A DNA stretch of 64,000 nucleotides. Source: Jaapia argillacea MUCL 33604. Its lineage: Eukaryota > Basidiomycota > Agaricomycetes > Jaapiales > Jaapiaceae. The notes beneath the pieces are model-generated. The model worked only from the letters and a program-made list of their open reading frames with translations, did no database searches and was not told where the DNA came from. The stretch lies in NCBI GenBank assembly GCA_000697665.1, contig KL197715.1, forward strand, positions 317,427-381,426, read 5' to 3'. This document shows, in pieces, positions 22,235-33,261 of this stretch (positions within the stretch are counted from its first letter, which is position 1; every line of letters begins with the position of its first letter). The position numbers and the translations under genes were made by a program.

Positions 22235-23279
22235 ATGTCGTCTACCACTTCATCGTCCCCTGTTCGTGAGACCAGGACTAGGGTCACTCAGAAGAAGGTT
22301 GTCCCTGCTACTATAAAGACTGTTACCAAGACCAAGGCTGCGACTAGGTCTAAGGAATCTCCCTCTGCTTCGCACCCTTCATGGAAGGATATTATCAAGG
22401 TTGGTCTGTCACATACTCGCCTCGCGGCCTTTGGCTTATGATATCGCTAAGGAATGCATCGCTTACAACCACGAGGAAGTCCGTGCTGGCGTTAGTCGCA
22501 GCACTATCAAGAAGGTTCGTCTCACCCTCATCTCCATGTCGGTCGTGTTGACCATTAACTCGTACTTCGCTGTGCAGTACGCTGAGGACAAGTATAACCT
22601 CGATATGAACAGCAACGCCAACCTCTACCAGCTCAACCGCGCCATCACCAACGGCGCCGAGAAGGGCGATTTCCACTTGCCTAAAGGACCTTCAGGAAAG
22701 GTTAAGCTCGCACCCAAGACCAAGAAGCCCGAGTCTGGTCCGACTAAGGAGGTCAGTCACCATCTCCCCCTCATTTCCCTTCCGCGTTACTCATGTTACA
22801 TTCCTTCTAGAACACCAAACCCGCTCCTACCAAGAAGTCCACCGAGACTAAGAAGGTTGCTGAGCCCAAGAAAGCTGCCCCCGCCAAGAAGGCCACCAAA
22901 GCCACTGAGGAGAAGGCTACCAAGTCGACGACTAAGAAGCCCGCGACGACAACGAAGAAACCTGCTTCGACCGCCACGAAGAAGCCAGCCGCCAAAGCTA
23001 CTACTACAAAGAAGCCTACCGTGACAGCGACCAAGAAGAAGGTTACTACCAAGGCTGCCCCTACGACAAAGAAGACATCGAGCAAGAAGGTTGAAGCGAA
23101 GAAGGTTCGTTCCTTTTGCTGTCGTCGGTGTTTTACTTTGGCGCTGATGTTGTTGGATAGGCTGCCGCGAAGACTGCTGCCACAAAGCCACGATCGAGGA
23201 GGCCTACTTCCAAGGCTGTAAGTCCTGCTCTCCATACCTCCACCCATCCTGACCAACCTCATTTCTTCAGGCTGCATGA
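22235..23279 (+). CDS. Linker histone H1, paralog b
   Basis: Exons 22235-22399, 22452-22514, 22578-22751, 22811-23104, 23161-23217 and 23271-23279, giving 253 residues. A Thr/Ser/Lys N-tail leads to the H15 globular domain (HPSWKDIIKECIAYNHEEVR, then GVSRSTIKKYAEDKYNLDM, QLNRAITNGAEKGDFHLPKG). A Lys/Ala/Thr/Pro tail follows, ending TSKAAA. Intron positions match paralogs a and c except for the one inside LPK-GPSG, which is absent here. The last exon is only nine bases, GCT GCA TGA. An ACGCGT box lies 105 bp upstream. Role: nucleosome linker DNA binding and chromatin compaction. Confidence 0.94.
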
Positions 23280-23800
23280 TGACTTGCTGGACATCTTCAT
23301 TGACCTTACCTCGTATATTATTATTCGCGTCTTTACCTTATGTCGTCATGATTATTGTCTCCCTTTTGTCGTCGTTTGGTCTGGTTGCTTTCGGTTAGGC
23401 GTAGACATGCTCTCTGGATCGAGTGTGTTACGTCTTGGGGATGTTGTATGATACTATGGATTATGGTATGAACAAAATTGCATTATATCGAACTCACGGC
23501 CTGATGCTCTGAGGACTGATTGGAAGTGAGACCTGCTCGTTTGACGGGTACGATGGGTATCCTACTATCATTTGCTTGAACATGGGAAGTCGGGAGGAGC
23601 AAGGTCGACTCGATGTTCTACGTTCTTGCGTTGTGGTTGGGAAGTCCATAGCAACTCCAGCAGGGATCGCACCATAGCTGGACATTGAATGGAGTAAACT
23701 AGAAGACTCCTGGTATCACCGGGGGAAGCGGATCAGACATTACGATGGGGAAAAGTTGACACGAGAGACGATACGGAAGGACAGGGACAACTGCAAAGTA
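23280..23800. other. Convergent intergenic region
   Basis: The 3' flanks of H1 paralog b (plus) and the GGQ factor gene (minus). T-rich segments at 23320-23370. No gene seen. Confidence 0.4.
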
Positions 23801-24480
23801 CTAATCATCCTCCCCCTCCTCTTCATCGTCTTTCGCCTTATTTTTACCCTTCGACTTTTTCTTAGCCTTCTTCCGCCTCCTCCTCTCCCTCTCTAGTTGT
23901 TTCGCTTTTGCTAGGTCTGCTTTTGATAATCCTGGGTTTTGGATCGCGTCGAGCTGGGAAAAAAGACCGTGTTGTCGCGTTCTTAGTTGGGAGGATGGCG
24001 AGGAGAACACCAAGGAAGATTGACGTACCCTCTGCACCAACTTCCTCCTAGCAAACATCCGATTCAATTCCAAAGAGCGAGTTTCTTGACAAGTAACGCG
24101 GATGCCTGTTGGCTTGTGAAGGAGTTGGACGTTATTTTGGGTTTTGTTGATTGACTGGCCGCCTGGTCCACTACCTACACACGCCCAACATAAGTGATCA
24201 CCCACAACAAGGTTACTCGGTAGACAGAGAGTACCTCGAACGAAGGATTCCTCCAAATCCTCTTCCCTCAATTCAGGAACCTTTCGTTTTTGGACGGCTT
24301 TCTTGAGTTGGGAGTAGAATCGAGGTGGGGTGGATGGTGTATTAGGGTTCTTCTCTATGGTATTGGTATGGTCGTTATTGTCGTGACAAGAGGGGCAGGG
24401 GGAACTGGGGAGTCAGTGACAACACCTGATTTAGATGGGGTTGTATCAACGGAATGTGCGGGGGGAGGAGGGCGCGGCAT
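23801..24480 (-). CDS. Mitochondrial GGQ peptide-chain release/rescue factor (mtRF-R/Rso55-like)
   Basis: Proposed exons 24480-24426, 24354-24235, 24174-24029 and 23953-23801, giving 157 residues. The RF-1 domain carries the peptidyl-tRNA hydrolysis motif GSGPGGQSINKTQNNVQL with the GGQ at residues 63-65. There are no codon-recognition domains, and the C-terminus is strongly basic (RERRRRKKAKKKSKGKNKAK). This is the layout of mitochondrial ribosome-rescue factors such as human MTRFR (C12orf65) and yeast Rso55. It would free stalled peptidyl-tRNA from mitoribosomes. The N-terminus (MPRPPPPAHSV...RFYSQLKKAV) resembles a mitochondrial presequence. The first exon is the least certain. Its ATG lies inside the end of the upstream MZM1 reading frame, 35 bases in from that stop, in another frame. 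Downstream exons are firm. Confidence 0.85.
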
Positions 24481-25057
24481 TGACGAAAGGAGAAGGAGGG
24501 ACGAACTTTTGGAATTCTTTTTCTAGTTTACGTGCTTGGCGACTGGACATTGGTGTTTTGGGTTTCTTGATTGTGTCGTTCTCGCCCAATTCCGAGTGTT
24601 CTGTGAATCGGAGTTCTGACCACCACAAACCAATCAATCTCGGAACGAAGAGGGAGGAAGAGAAGACCTTACCATAAACATCCTCACTCGATTTTTCGAC
24701 CACTTTTCGAGCTTGGACGACGTTCCTTCGGAGGATGGTGGCGACTTCGTTTGCGAGGTTGACTTTTTCCTCGTACAAGGCGGGGTCTGTTTGGGACCGG
24801 CCTTGGACGTACTCTGCTCGCATCTTATCTCGGAAGGCTACAGTTTGGAGGGGTAGGTATTGTGGGATTATTACCAACTAGGTTCTACTTGCCTCTTAGT
24901 ACATGTTCATCGCCTGGAAAAATCCCGTAAATATGTTGTGTTGGTTTTGCGGAGAGCGGAACTCCAACTACACACCCTTGAATGTACTGCCTGACGCGCG
25001 GTATAGAGACCGGTAGGCCGAGCGAGCAGCGGCTTGTAAAGAGGGAGAGATAGACAT
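24446..25057 (-). CDS. MZM1: LYR-motif complex III assembly factor MZM1
   Basis: Four exons: 25057-24976, 24913-24893, 24837-24673 and 24615-24446, giving 145 residues. An N-terminal LYR motif (SAYRSLYRAS) is followed by AFRDKMRAEYVQGRSQTDPALY, ANEVATILRRNVVQARKV and LRFTEHSELGENDTIKKPK. These are the hallmarks of Mzm1/LYRM7, the matrix chaperone that holds the Rieske Fe-S protein before its insertion into the bc1 complex. The second exon is just 21 bases. The second intron begins with GC (AG|GCAAGT), the strong non-canonical donor. The C-terminal tail after KKPKTPMSSRQ is longer than usual. Its end overlaps the proposed first exon of the GGQ factor gene downstream on the same strand. Both products act in mitochondria. 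Confidence 0.9.
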
Positions 25058-25699
25058 GCTTGAAGCCCGTAAAACCTGCCAGCATGGGAGCGGGAAGTCG
25101 GAGGACAAATATGGGCGCTTACATCAGCATCAGAGAAGCCCCATCACGTGTATTAGACGCGTAAATTTGGACGCGTCGGTGGCGGGCCATCCTTCCATAT
25201 GCGGCTCATACCAGCATCTGCCCAAATATTTCATTGTGGGACATAGACAGTATCCTAGCATGCGAAAACAATTGTAAGCCACCGTTTACATCCTGTACTA
25301 TCAGCGTATCTGTTTCCGGGGGAGGTGCAAATTTTTTCCAAGCCGGAAACTGCACCGCGAAGGTGAACCTGTCTCAGATAGGGACATTTTAGTTGGCTTT
25401 TGTCGTATCTCTGCCTCTAATCCTCCTCCCAGGAAGGTATCTCGACGTCTTGGAATCATACATCCCCCATACACTATTCGGAACTCGAAGGAGGGCTGTA
25501 CCCATTTAATACCTCACGTGACCCGCGATTACAGTTTCGTTGACTGAACGCGCACCGGAGTTTGAACATCCTTCCTCTTTCTAACCACCATCTTCCCCCT
25601 GCTTTCTCCCTTCGAGCAAACTCAAGATCCTCTTCTGCCCTTCATCTCTATCTAATCCGCCATCCAAATTAACTACAGTCCACCAGTCCACTCCACAAT
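25058..25699. promoter_or_regulatory. Divergent promoter of MZM1 and H1 paralog c
   Basis: A 642-bp gap between divergent starts. It contains two ACGCGT boxes 14 bp apart (25157-25162 and 25171-25176), about 100-115 bp upstream of MZM1. CACGTG palindromes lie at 25146-25151 and 25515-25520. A pyrimidine-rich leader lies just before the H1 ATG. Assignment of sites to either gene is inferred. Confidence 0.4.
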
Positions 25700-27037
25700 A
25701 TGTCCACCGCATCCAACAAGAAGTCCACGACCAAAAAGCCTGCCGCCAAGAAGGTCAAGGCTGTTCCTTCTCATCCCCCATGGATTGACATGATCAAGGT
25801 GGGTTTTCTTGACCAATAGACTTCCCTCGATAGTTCCTCCATGCCCCCTATTCCCCCCTCGTCGTGGTTGAGCATTGCCGGGCCAAACTTGAACATCGTC
25901 GCAGCTTGACCAAAAGGGGTAGGGCCCAGGGCACGGGGCCGTCCTGCCCCGCCTTTTCAGCACCTCTTCGCCTCAATGTTTCCCAACGGTCTCAACGCTG
26001 TTCTGATGCTTGATGAACTCCTCAACGTTGCAACGAGACTCATTTTTGCGTCTTGATTAGGAATGTATCGCTTCCAACACCGAAGATGCTCGTCATGGCG
26101 TTTCCCGCCCCCAAATCAAGAAGTAAGACTCGTATAACCATTTTCTCGTTTTCAACTGCCCTCAAACGTTATAATAGCTTTGTTGAGAGCGAATACAAGC
26201 TGGAAATCGGTAATGCTCAGAATACTCAACTGAGCAAGGCAATTGCAACGGGAGTGGAAAAGGGGGAATTCGTGCTCCCTAAAGGTAAAACTCTCACGGA
26301 ACTCGATCTTCCCCTCAGTAACGTAACTGTTTCGATTACTAGGACCGTCTGGCCGAGTGAAACTCGCTCCCAAGACTCACAAGGCTGATGTCTCTGCGAA
26401 AGAGGTACGTTTCTCCCTTGTGGTTTGAGAGTCGATTATGTAAGATCCTATTTTGCTAGAACAAACCCACTCCAAAGGTTGTTGCGAAGCCAGCACCCAA
26501 AGCCGCAGCTAAGGTTGCACCTGCAAAGTCTAGCAGGTCTGCTCCAGCTGCCAAGAAGGCGACTACGACGGCCAAGGCCACTACCACCAAGCGGACTGCG
26601 GCTGCGAAACCTGCTGCGAAACCCGCTGCTAAGATCGCTAAGACCGCTAAGCCTTCAACCAAAGCGAAAGCTGCCCCCACAAAGAAGGCAGAACCCAAGA
26701 AGACTACTGCTGGTAGAAAGTCTGCGGCTGAGAAGAAGACCACTGCGTCTTCTCGACGAGGCACTGCGAAGAAGGTTTGCGGTACTTCGTTCGCTTTTCG
26801 TAAATTTGGTTTAATCCTGGTCTGTCTGTTCTTAGTCTGTTACTGGGACCAGTGCGTCCTCCAAGGCGAAGAGCGCTGCTACTACCAAGTCAAAGGTCCC
26901 CGCAAAGCGAACTACTGCCAACTCCTCTGGTGGTACGGCCCGTACCAAGAAGGTTTGTATTTCATTTGCTGGCCGTGATAATCTCTCACGAACTAACATA
27001 TTACTTACATTCACAGCCCGCTGCGAACAGGAAGTAG
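25700..27037 (+). CDS. Linker histone H1, paralog c
   Basis: Seven exons: 25700-25798, 26061-26122, 26178-26284, 26343-26404, 26460-26774, 26836-26952 and 27017-27037, giving 260 residues. A short Lys-rich N-tail leads to the H15 domain (HPPWIDMIKECIASNTEDAR, GVSRPQIKNFVESEYKLEI, QLSKAIATGVEKGEFVLPKG, PSGRVKLAPK). A long Lys/Ala/Pro/Thr tail ends TARTKKPAANRK. Intron positions agree with paralog a. Intron 1 is 262 bp, far longer than the 50-80 bp usual here, and carries a G/C-rich block near 25920-25950. The intron after IKN is shifted by one base relative to the other two paralogs (phase 2 instead of 0). Confidence 0.93.
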
Positions 27038-27640
27038 ATAGCACTTTCCGTCTGTCTCCCTTGATCCTCTAGGTGTATTTTTTGCCCGCCGTCGACGACT
27101 TATCGCTCAATATTTGTACGTGTACCGGTACGGATATATTTTTCTTTATTCTCCTTCACTTTCAGCCCGTGTGCCGTTCTGTATGTACACTACTATGCCC
27201 ACATCTTCGTCGTCTATGCCCCATGACCCCTTATGATCAGCGCTGACCTTCGATCGGCCACTACGCGTACGAAGAAGGCTCGCTCCCTTTATCTTTCTTG
27301 ATATGCTCGATCGTCTCGTCGTATTTTCTATTAGTTTAATTTATTGCTGCGAGGTTGAATGTCTTGATAGGACAATGGAGGTATACTCCAGCGATGGATT
27401 GCTAGCAGAATGCTTGGATTTGCGAGACCACCGAACGGGTTGACAGCACTACCTCGGGTAGGGGGAGTGATTCGGGTTAGAACTCGGGTTGGGGTTAACG
27501 GTAGGGTTGGGAAAGGGAGAGGGACAACTCGTGGTTCGGATGGGGGATTGATTGGCTAGATAAGTGGCCGCACGTAGACGAGGATGTGGAACGTGGTCCC
27601 AACGTTATCACAGCGGCGGGGAACATTATTGAGGGGATGA
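27038..27640. other. Intergenic region downstream of H1 paralog c
   Basis: T-rich 3' flank, with no gene recognised. A G-rich stretch with GGGTTAGA/GGGTTGGGG-like repeats lies at 27460-27545. Confidence 0.35.
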
Positions 27641-27649
27641 TGGTTCAAA

Positions 27650-28250
27650 AGCGGCCGCAAGATGGTATGTGAATATACGGAAATCCGACAAACGGACGAC
27701 TCGACGTCGATGTATTGGTTGTTGAGAGGAAAGAAAGGAGCTTTCCGTACTCAATAGATTGATGTTGAGTGGGCATCCATGAGTGACGAACTATCAATGA
27801 ATGGCTCGAGGTGATCTGGGGCCAGAAAGGCTTAGATGGCGGAGACAGATGATCGTGCGACCTGGACAAAGAGACGAAGGGGAACATGTGATCGAAAGGT
27901 TCAAAGTTCAGAGGCAGGCCTAAAACGAGTCACCCAGAGGTTCAGAAGAGGGCGATGGCCCTCAGTGTGCAAGCGAGACGATATCGTACTAATAAGTAGG
28001 ATATCCGCAGCTCACTAGGGTGATTGATGACGCACCGATGGACTGAGGGAAGGTATAGAAAGAATCAGCGGAGGGTGCGGAGAAATCATGTGCGGGCCAA
28101 AAGAACAATCACTCCATAGATAGTAGAAGGATAGATTGCACCTCCCTTAATACTGAGGTTCTCAAAGCCGATGGATTCCGAGACGCGCCTGAAAAGTTGC
28201 AGCATATTAGCCGCTGGTCCGGAAGGTCAACGCCGCACATGGTTGGCTCC
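27650..28250. repeat. Duplicated flank segment, copy 1 (upstream of BTB1)
   Basis: Similar over hundreds of bases, with gaps, to 31380-32040 upstream of BTB3. Shared blocks include GATCTGGGGCCAGAAA versus GCTCCGGGGCCAGAAA, CATCGAAAGGTTCAAAG-like strings, GGCCTAAAACGAGTC, GACGATATCGTAC, and GAGGTTCTCAAA versus GAGGTTTTCGAAA. On the minus strand both copies encode short peptide stretches around FENL(S/K)I, but neither copy has an open gene. It probably marks decayed copies of a minus-strand gene that travelled with the BTB unit. Confidence 0.65.
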
Positions 28251-28783
28251 TGGAGAGGGAGGAACATACTCAAGGGACTACGGAGGCTTAGATGGTGCAT
28301 AATACAGAGTAAGTAGCGCATGTCGACCTCGATTGTGGCGGACCGGGACGATGGAAACCATGTCAGCTAGTGCCAGTGCCCAGGAATGGAAGGATAAACA
28401 AGACATTTCCAAACAAAAGTACGAGCTAAAATCTTCGTACATGTGCATTTTCCTGCGAGCCTCGAGGTTGGAATCAGTACTGAAGACGGAAACGCATCTC
28501 AGGCTGGAGTAGTAGTGACTCCAGGGTAAGTACTTGCTTGAATCATAGGAGATGTGATGGGCCAACGTGACGCACAGGTGACGAGTGACGAGTGACGTGC
28601 ACCCACGGGCCACAAAGTCCCACACTTTGCTGGCGCCCTCAGTGCCATTCGACATTCTGATCAGTCCGTGTCTTCACAAAGCGAAGTAACTCCGTCGTTA
28701 GTTCTACTGAATATTGCGCACTGAGGCTGGTATTTACCCTCTGCTGTCTTCTAAGTATCTCTCCAGCGACGTAATCCGCAAAA

Positions 28784-29827
28784 ATGCCCTCGTCGGATTC
28801 CGATGGCGTTTCTCATCCACCGTTGAAGCGCCCTCGTACCGAAGACTCGGCGAAAACCCAGGACCGCCCTCCTATTCTTCGCTCAGATGTCTGGTACGAT
28901 GACGGCAATATCATCGTAATAGCCGAGTCAACACAGTTCAAGGTCTTCAAGGGGAAGTTGTCCGAAGCCTCGACAATCTTCCAGGACATGTTCCTTGTAT
29001 CTACTCCTTCGACAGACGATGTACTTGATGGATGTCCTGTTATCCATATATCTGATTCCGCTGAAGACGTTAGACATATGCTACGCGCGATTCATAACTG
29101 GCAGTAAGTCCCCCCTTTTCCTCTGGGCTTCGGAGGACTCAATTCAGCCCAGGTTATATCCATATCAGGACTTGCTCCCATTTGCTGCTGTGAGGGCATT
29201 CCTGCGTATGGGCAAGAAGTACAACATCCACTACTTATGGGAGGATGGACGGTGACGTTTACAAATAGAGTTCCCTGACACTTTCCAGGGATACGATAGC
29301 CAACCCGGCGACGTTTGGGTTGCGATTTCATCGGCCACTCTACACGACGTAATAAGGTTAGCTTGGGAGACTCCTCTCTTGTGCGTTCTCCCTCAGGCGC
29401 TGTTTTCTCGATGTTCATGGCCGACTTCTTGGAATCGGTCCTTCACGGGGAACCTAGAGAAGATGGATCATTGTCTACCTTACCCACTGAGGTACAAGAG
29501 AGATGTTTGAAGGGGAGGGAAAGGCTGCTTCAATTCCAAGCAAACGACACCCTTGCCTGGATGCGCATTGACTGTCTCAATGGCCTCAGCAATTGTGACC
29601 TCGCCAGGCTCCGATCTTACGCGACTGTGGTTGGCTCTTCTCACGGACAAGTCGACTTGTCCTTCCTGGTTAACTGGGATCATCATTGGGACAAGGGGCT
29701 TTGTGGTTCCTGCCTCAACCTCGGCAGGGAGGGGTTTGCAGACGGTCGACAGAAATTATGGGACAAATTACCGTCATTCTTCGATCTCCCTAGTTGGGAG
29801 GGGCTTCGAAAAAGTGGAGACGTTTGA
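28784..29827 (+). pseudogene. BTB/POZ protein BTB1, disrupted
   Basis: Exon 1 (28784-29103) encodes an intact BTB N-terminal part: PPLKRPRTED, then SDVWYDDGNIIVIAESTQFK, MLRAIHNWQ. The family's phase-2 intron follows. Exon 2 (from 29153) reads LLPFAAVRAFLRMGKKYNIH, then meets an in-frame TGA at 29253-29255, where BTB4 has a sense codon (WEDGLRRLQ). Similarity resumes in the same frame up to VLPQALF. It then shifts frame near 29400-29412 and continues to 29827 (GRERLLQFQAN, C-x6-C, LCGSC, LPSFFDLPSWEGL). With one stop and one frameshift this is a young pseudogene, unless only the short BTB portion is expressed. Confidence 0.8.
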
Positions 29828-30028
29828 GAAACCACTAAAATGACTGCCTTGGGGTTTGGTGACGGTTAGTCACCACTTCTTGACAAACCACCACTGGACA
29901 CTAACTTGAGTTTTGTTGCGCATCCACCCTCATTTCTTAGGCTTTGTCTGAGTGATCTAGTGATCAATATGGCTTGCAACTTGCTCCCAACCGTTTTTAT
30001 CTAGGCTGTACTTACCATTTGCCCAATC

Positions 30029-30840
30029 AACCTCCCTCGAATCGATTGTACCCGTATGGTGGGATGGACCCTTGAGATGACTCGGGCACTCCTATTCGCC
30101 GCTCCGACGTCTGGTACGATGATGGCAACATTGTATTGATGCTTAGCTGAGTCGACACAGTCCAAAACTTTTCAAGGGTAAGCTATTGAAGCTTCAACAT
30201 TCTTTCGGGATGTGTTTATTGCATGCAGCCTGTCCCTCGGTAACGACATTAATGGGTGTCCCGTTCGCCTCTGAATTCCTGACCATGACACCACTCAAGA
30301 CGTCGAGCACATGTTGCGAGCCGCTCATAACTGGCGGTAAGGAACTCCTCTTATCACAGTTTGGGGGTGCCATCTCATGCCATAGAACATCAGATAATAC
30401 CCCATACTGGATTCACAACCCTTCGCAGTTGTCAGTGCATTTCTCCGCCCGGGCAAAGTACGACGTCCTTCCATGCCTCCTTTTCCTCGTTCGCATTGGC
30501 CAGGCTACTTGGTAGAATATCCGTGGAGGAGGGCTCAGTTCTCCAGTCAAGTTGTCAGCCGTGGACACGCTCCCCTGCGTCCACATATGGCGGAGAGAAG
30601 ATGCTCGAGTTTCAGGCGAGACACTCTTATGGATGGCTGCAATTGACTACATCTCACCATCGCTGAGCTGCAGCATCGCCAGGTTGAAGCTATTCGCGTG
30701 GCCCTCCTCTGAGAGTTCGTTGCCGCCAGTGTTGGATTGGGATCCCCGTTGTAGACAAGACACTTTGATCAGAATGCTTTGTTTTTGGGAAGGTGTTCGC
30801 AAAGAGCGGGAGGCCTTTCCGGACCATTTGACGTGCTTAT
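30029..30840 (+). pseudogene. BTB2 relic, degraded copy of the BTB3 type
   Basis: Nucleotide similarity to BTB3 runs from CAACCTCCCTCGAA (30029) to the segment matching the FFG...F end near 30830. The copy has several small indels, for example in ATTGATGCTTAGCTGAGTCG (BTB3: ATTGATGGCCGAGTCG). It has multiple stops, a changed intron donor (GGCGGTAAGG), and a deletion of roughly 150 bp after GGGCAAAGTACGACG that joins the middle of exon 2 to the equivalent of TCCTTCCATGCCTC. No open frame covers the domain. A clear pseudogene. Confidence 0.85.
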
Positions 30841-30879
30841 GTCGGCTGCACTTGTACTAACTTCCGTCTCGTTTCTAGT

Positions 30880-31370
30880 GTTAAGCTCAATCTGCTCGAC
30901 TTCTTTCCACCCTCTGATGCTCCACTTTTTCGACGATATCGCGGCTATTTCCATCCAAGATCGTACGGAGTTATTACAACAGCCCCTGGGTTTCGAATTT
31001 CGCCTCTCTCAATCCCCGACAGCCCCCAAGAAAGGTACTGCAGCTCATCAGAGAAACAAAAGGTGCAAAAATTTGATGATCGTGATCGAAGAACGAATAT
31101 GACGAAACACTACTCAAAACAACCCATCTTGACAAGTGGCAGTGGGGGATAACAAAGTCTCGTGGCTCGGAACAATGATGCCCAAACATGGATACGATGA
31201 TCTTCGTTAGTCGCCCGAAGGAGTGACGAGCGGTCATATACTTACACGTTTTGACTCCGCACCGAGACGATGACGGGGACGGTGGGGCGTTGCCATCCAC
31301 CATCCATAACATCATGCAGACTCGCATGGCAGCGGTGAAGAATATTAGGGACGGATGCGATGGTGCTCGC
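30880..31370. repeat. Duplicated downstream segment, copy 1
   Basis: Matches 33360-34040 downstream of BTB3. Shared blocks include CTTTTTCGACGATATCGCGG versus CTTTTCGAGGATATTGCTAC, then ATTTCCA, CCCTGG, and GATCTTCGTTAGTCGC versus GATCTGCGTTAGTCGC. On the minus strand one copy encodes a hydrophobic stretch (FFTAAMRVCMMLWMVDGNA), which suggests the end of a membrane-protein gene. No complete gene was found. Confidence 0.55.
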
Positions 31371-31379
31371 AAGGCTGCA

Positions 31380-32040
31380 TGCCAATAGATGGAAATATGG
31401 CGAATCGATCACTTGATGTCGATGGGTCGAATGTTGAGACAGAGGACTTTTCCGTTCTCAATAGAATTGATTGAATGGGTATCGGCGAGTGATCAATCGG
31501 AGAGGAATACCTCGAGACGCTCCGGGGCCAGAAACACTTGGGTCTGGGGATGAAGACTCGTTCGGACCGGCCAGAGCTGAGACCAAGGGCAGCCTGTCAT
31601 CGAAAGGTTGAAAGACCAGAGGATCTAATAATCTAGAAGGCCTAAAACGAGTCGCCCAGAGATGTAGAAGAGGACCAGTGTCCTCATCGAGGAAGCGAAG
31701 CGGATGAATGGCTACAAAGGTCGGAGGTCAGGGTGAAGCAACTGTTCCTAAACCCTGGAGTACTAGTATCAGGGGCTCATGGCAGGTTTAAGACGATATC
31801 GTACCAACGAGAATAAACGCAGCTCGCCAGATTTACTCGAACTTCCAAGGTTCTGGAGAATGCATCGAGGGAATGAGGATGGAAATCAAAAGAATCGAAC
31901 GAGGGTGAAGAGATAATGGACTCCGGATTGAATCACTTCATTGGATGGTGAACTCACCAGTCAATCTTGAGGTTTTCGAAACAGATAAAGTCAGGATTTA
32001 ACGGACGCGCTTGACAGGCATACCACTGGTCACAATGATA
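31380..32040. repeat. Duplicated flank segment, copy 2 (upstream of BTB3)
   Basis: Counterpart of 27650-28250, in the same orientation and about the same distance upstream of its BTB gene. It includes GGCCTAAAACGAGTCGCC and GACGATATCGTACCAAC. It shows that the duplicated unit was larger than the BTB gene itself. Confidence 0.65.
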
Positions 32041-32235
32041 AGTATCTCATTACCAACCGTCCGACTGTCCTACCCTGATCAGAGTCCAACGAGTTCGGAG
32101 CGATGCATCTTGTTAGGCTCATCTTTGAATTCTGTGTATGAGAGACACCATACTGGCAACAAGTCAAGCATATTGTGACCAATGTGACTTGCAAGTTGCC
32201 CGCCGTGACCGTGTTAACTTAACTTTTGCTGTCAT

Positions 32236-33261
32236 ATGCCGACTCCACCTCCTTTGAAACGATCGCGCCTGGACGACGGGATAGACGATCGCGACGACAT
32301 TCCTATTCGCCGTTCCGACGTCTGGTACGAGGATGGCAACATCATATTGATGGCCGAGTCGACGCAGTTCAAAGTCTTCAAGGGTAAGCTAGTTGAAGCT
32401 TCAACAGTCTTTCGGGACATGTTTACTGTATCCAGCCCGTCCCTTGGTGACGACGTCGATGGATGTCCCATTGTTCACCTTTCTGACACCGCCCAAGACG
32501 TCGAGCACATGCTGCGAGCCATTCATAACTGGCAGTAAGAAATGCTTCTTATTCACACAACCGGCAAACCATCTCATGATATAGACGTCAGACAATACCC
32601 CGTACTGGATCCACAACTATTCGAAGTTGTCAGAGCGTTTCTCCGCCTAGGCAAGAAGTACGATATCGACTATTTATGGGACGATGCTTGCCGTCGCTTC
32701 CGAACCCTCGCTCCCAACACATTGACGCTTTTCCGAAACACTCGAAATGGTCCCCACTGGGATGTTATTGTCTATCAAGGCGGATTATAATTTGATGCCA
32801 TCGACCTGGGCCGGGAGACTGGGTTTATAGAAGTCCTTCCATGCCTCTTTTTCCTCGTCTGCCTTACGGCTCCTCTGGAGGATATTCTTGGAGGAGAAAT
32901 CGGGGACGATGGTTCTTCGGTCAAGCTGTCAGTCGAGGACACGCTCCGCTGTGTCCTCGGGAGAGAAAGGATTCTTGAGTTCCAGGCGAAACACTCATAT
33001 GGATGGCTCCAATCTGAATGCATCTCCTCATCTCCGCCCTGCACTATTGCCAAGTTGGACACATTCGGTCAACTATGTGGCCCTCCTCTAAAGATTCGTT
33101 GTCCGCCAGGGGTGCTTTGGGTGGCTGAATGGGACGAGACATTTTGTTCGAAATGTGTCGCTTTTGGGAAGAGTGTGTTCACAAGCAGTGAAGAGGCCCT
33201 TTGGAAAGCTTTGCCGTCCTTCTTTGATCTCCCCCCTTGGGCTGAACTTAAAGCTCCTTGA
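32236..33261 (+). pseudogene. BTB/POZ protein BTB3 with a single in-frame stop
   Basis: Exon 1 (32236-32534) encodes a full BTB N-terminal part (DVWYEDGNIILMAESTQFK, then MLRAIHNWQ). Exon 2 starts at 32592 (QYPVLDPQLFEVVRAFLRLG). The frame is open except for a TAA at 32788-32790 between VIVYQGG-L and FDAIDLGRETGF. Translation then continues without any other lesion to 33261 (LGRERILEFQAKHSYGWLQ, C-x6-C, FCSKC, LPSFFDLPPWAELKAP). A single nonsense change in an otherwise intact gene suggests very recent loss. Other possibilities are readthrough, a BTB-only short product, or a sequencing error. Its 5' and 3' flanks are duplicated elsewhere in the cluster. Confidence 0.8.

Noticed and set aside
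28278-28655. 125-residue minus-strand frame upstream of BTB1
   Set aside because: Has an ATG and decent length but no recognisable motif, contains probable splice sites that break it, and borders the decayed duplicated flank. Not supportable as a gene.
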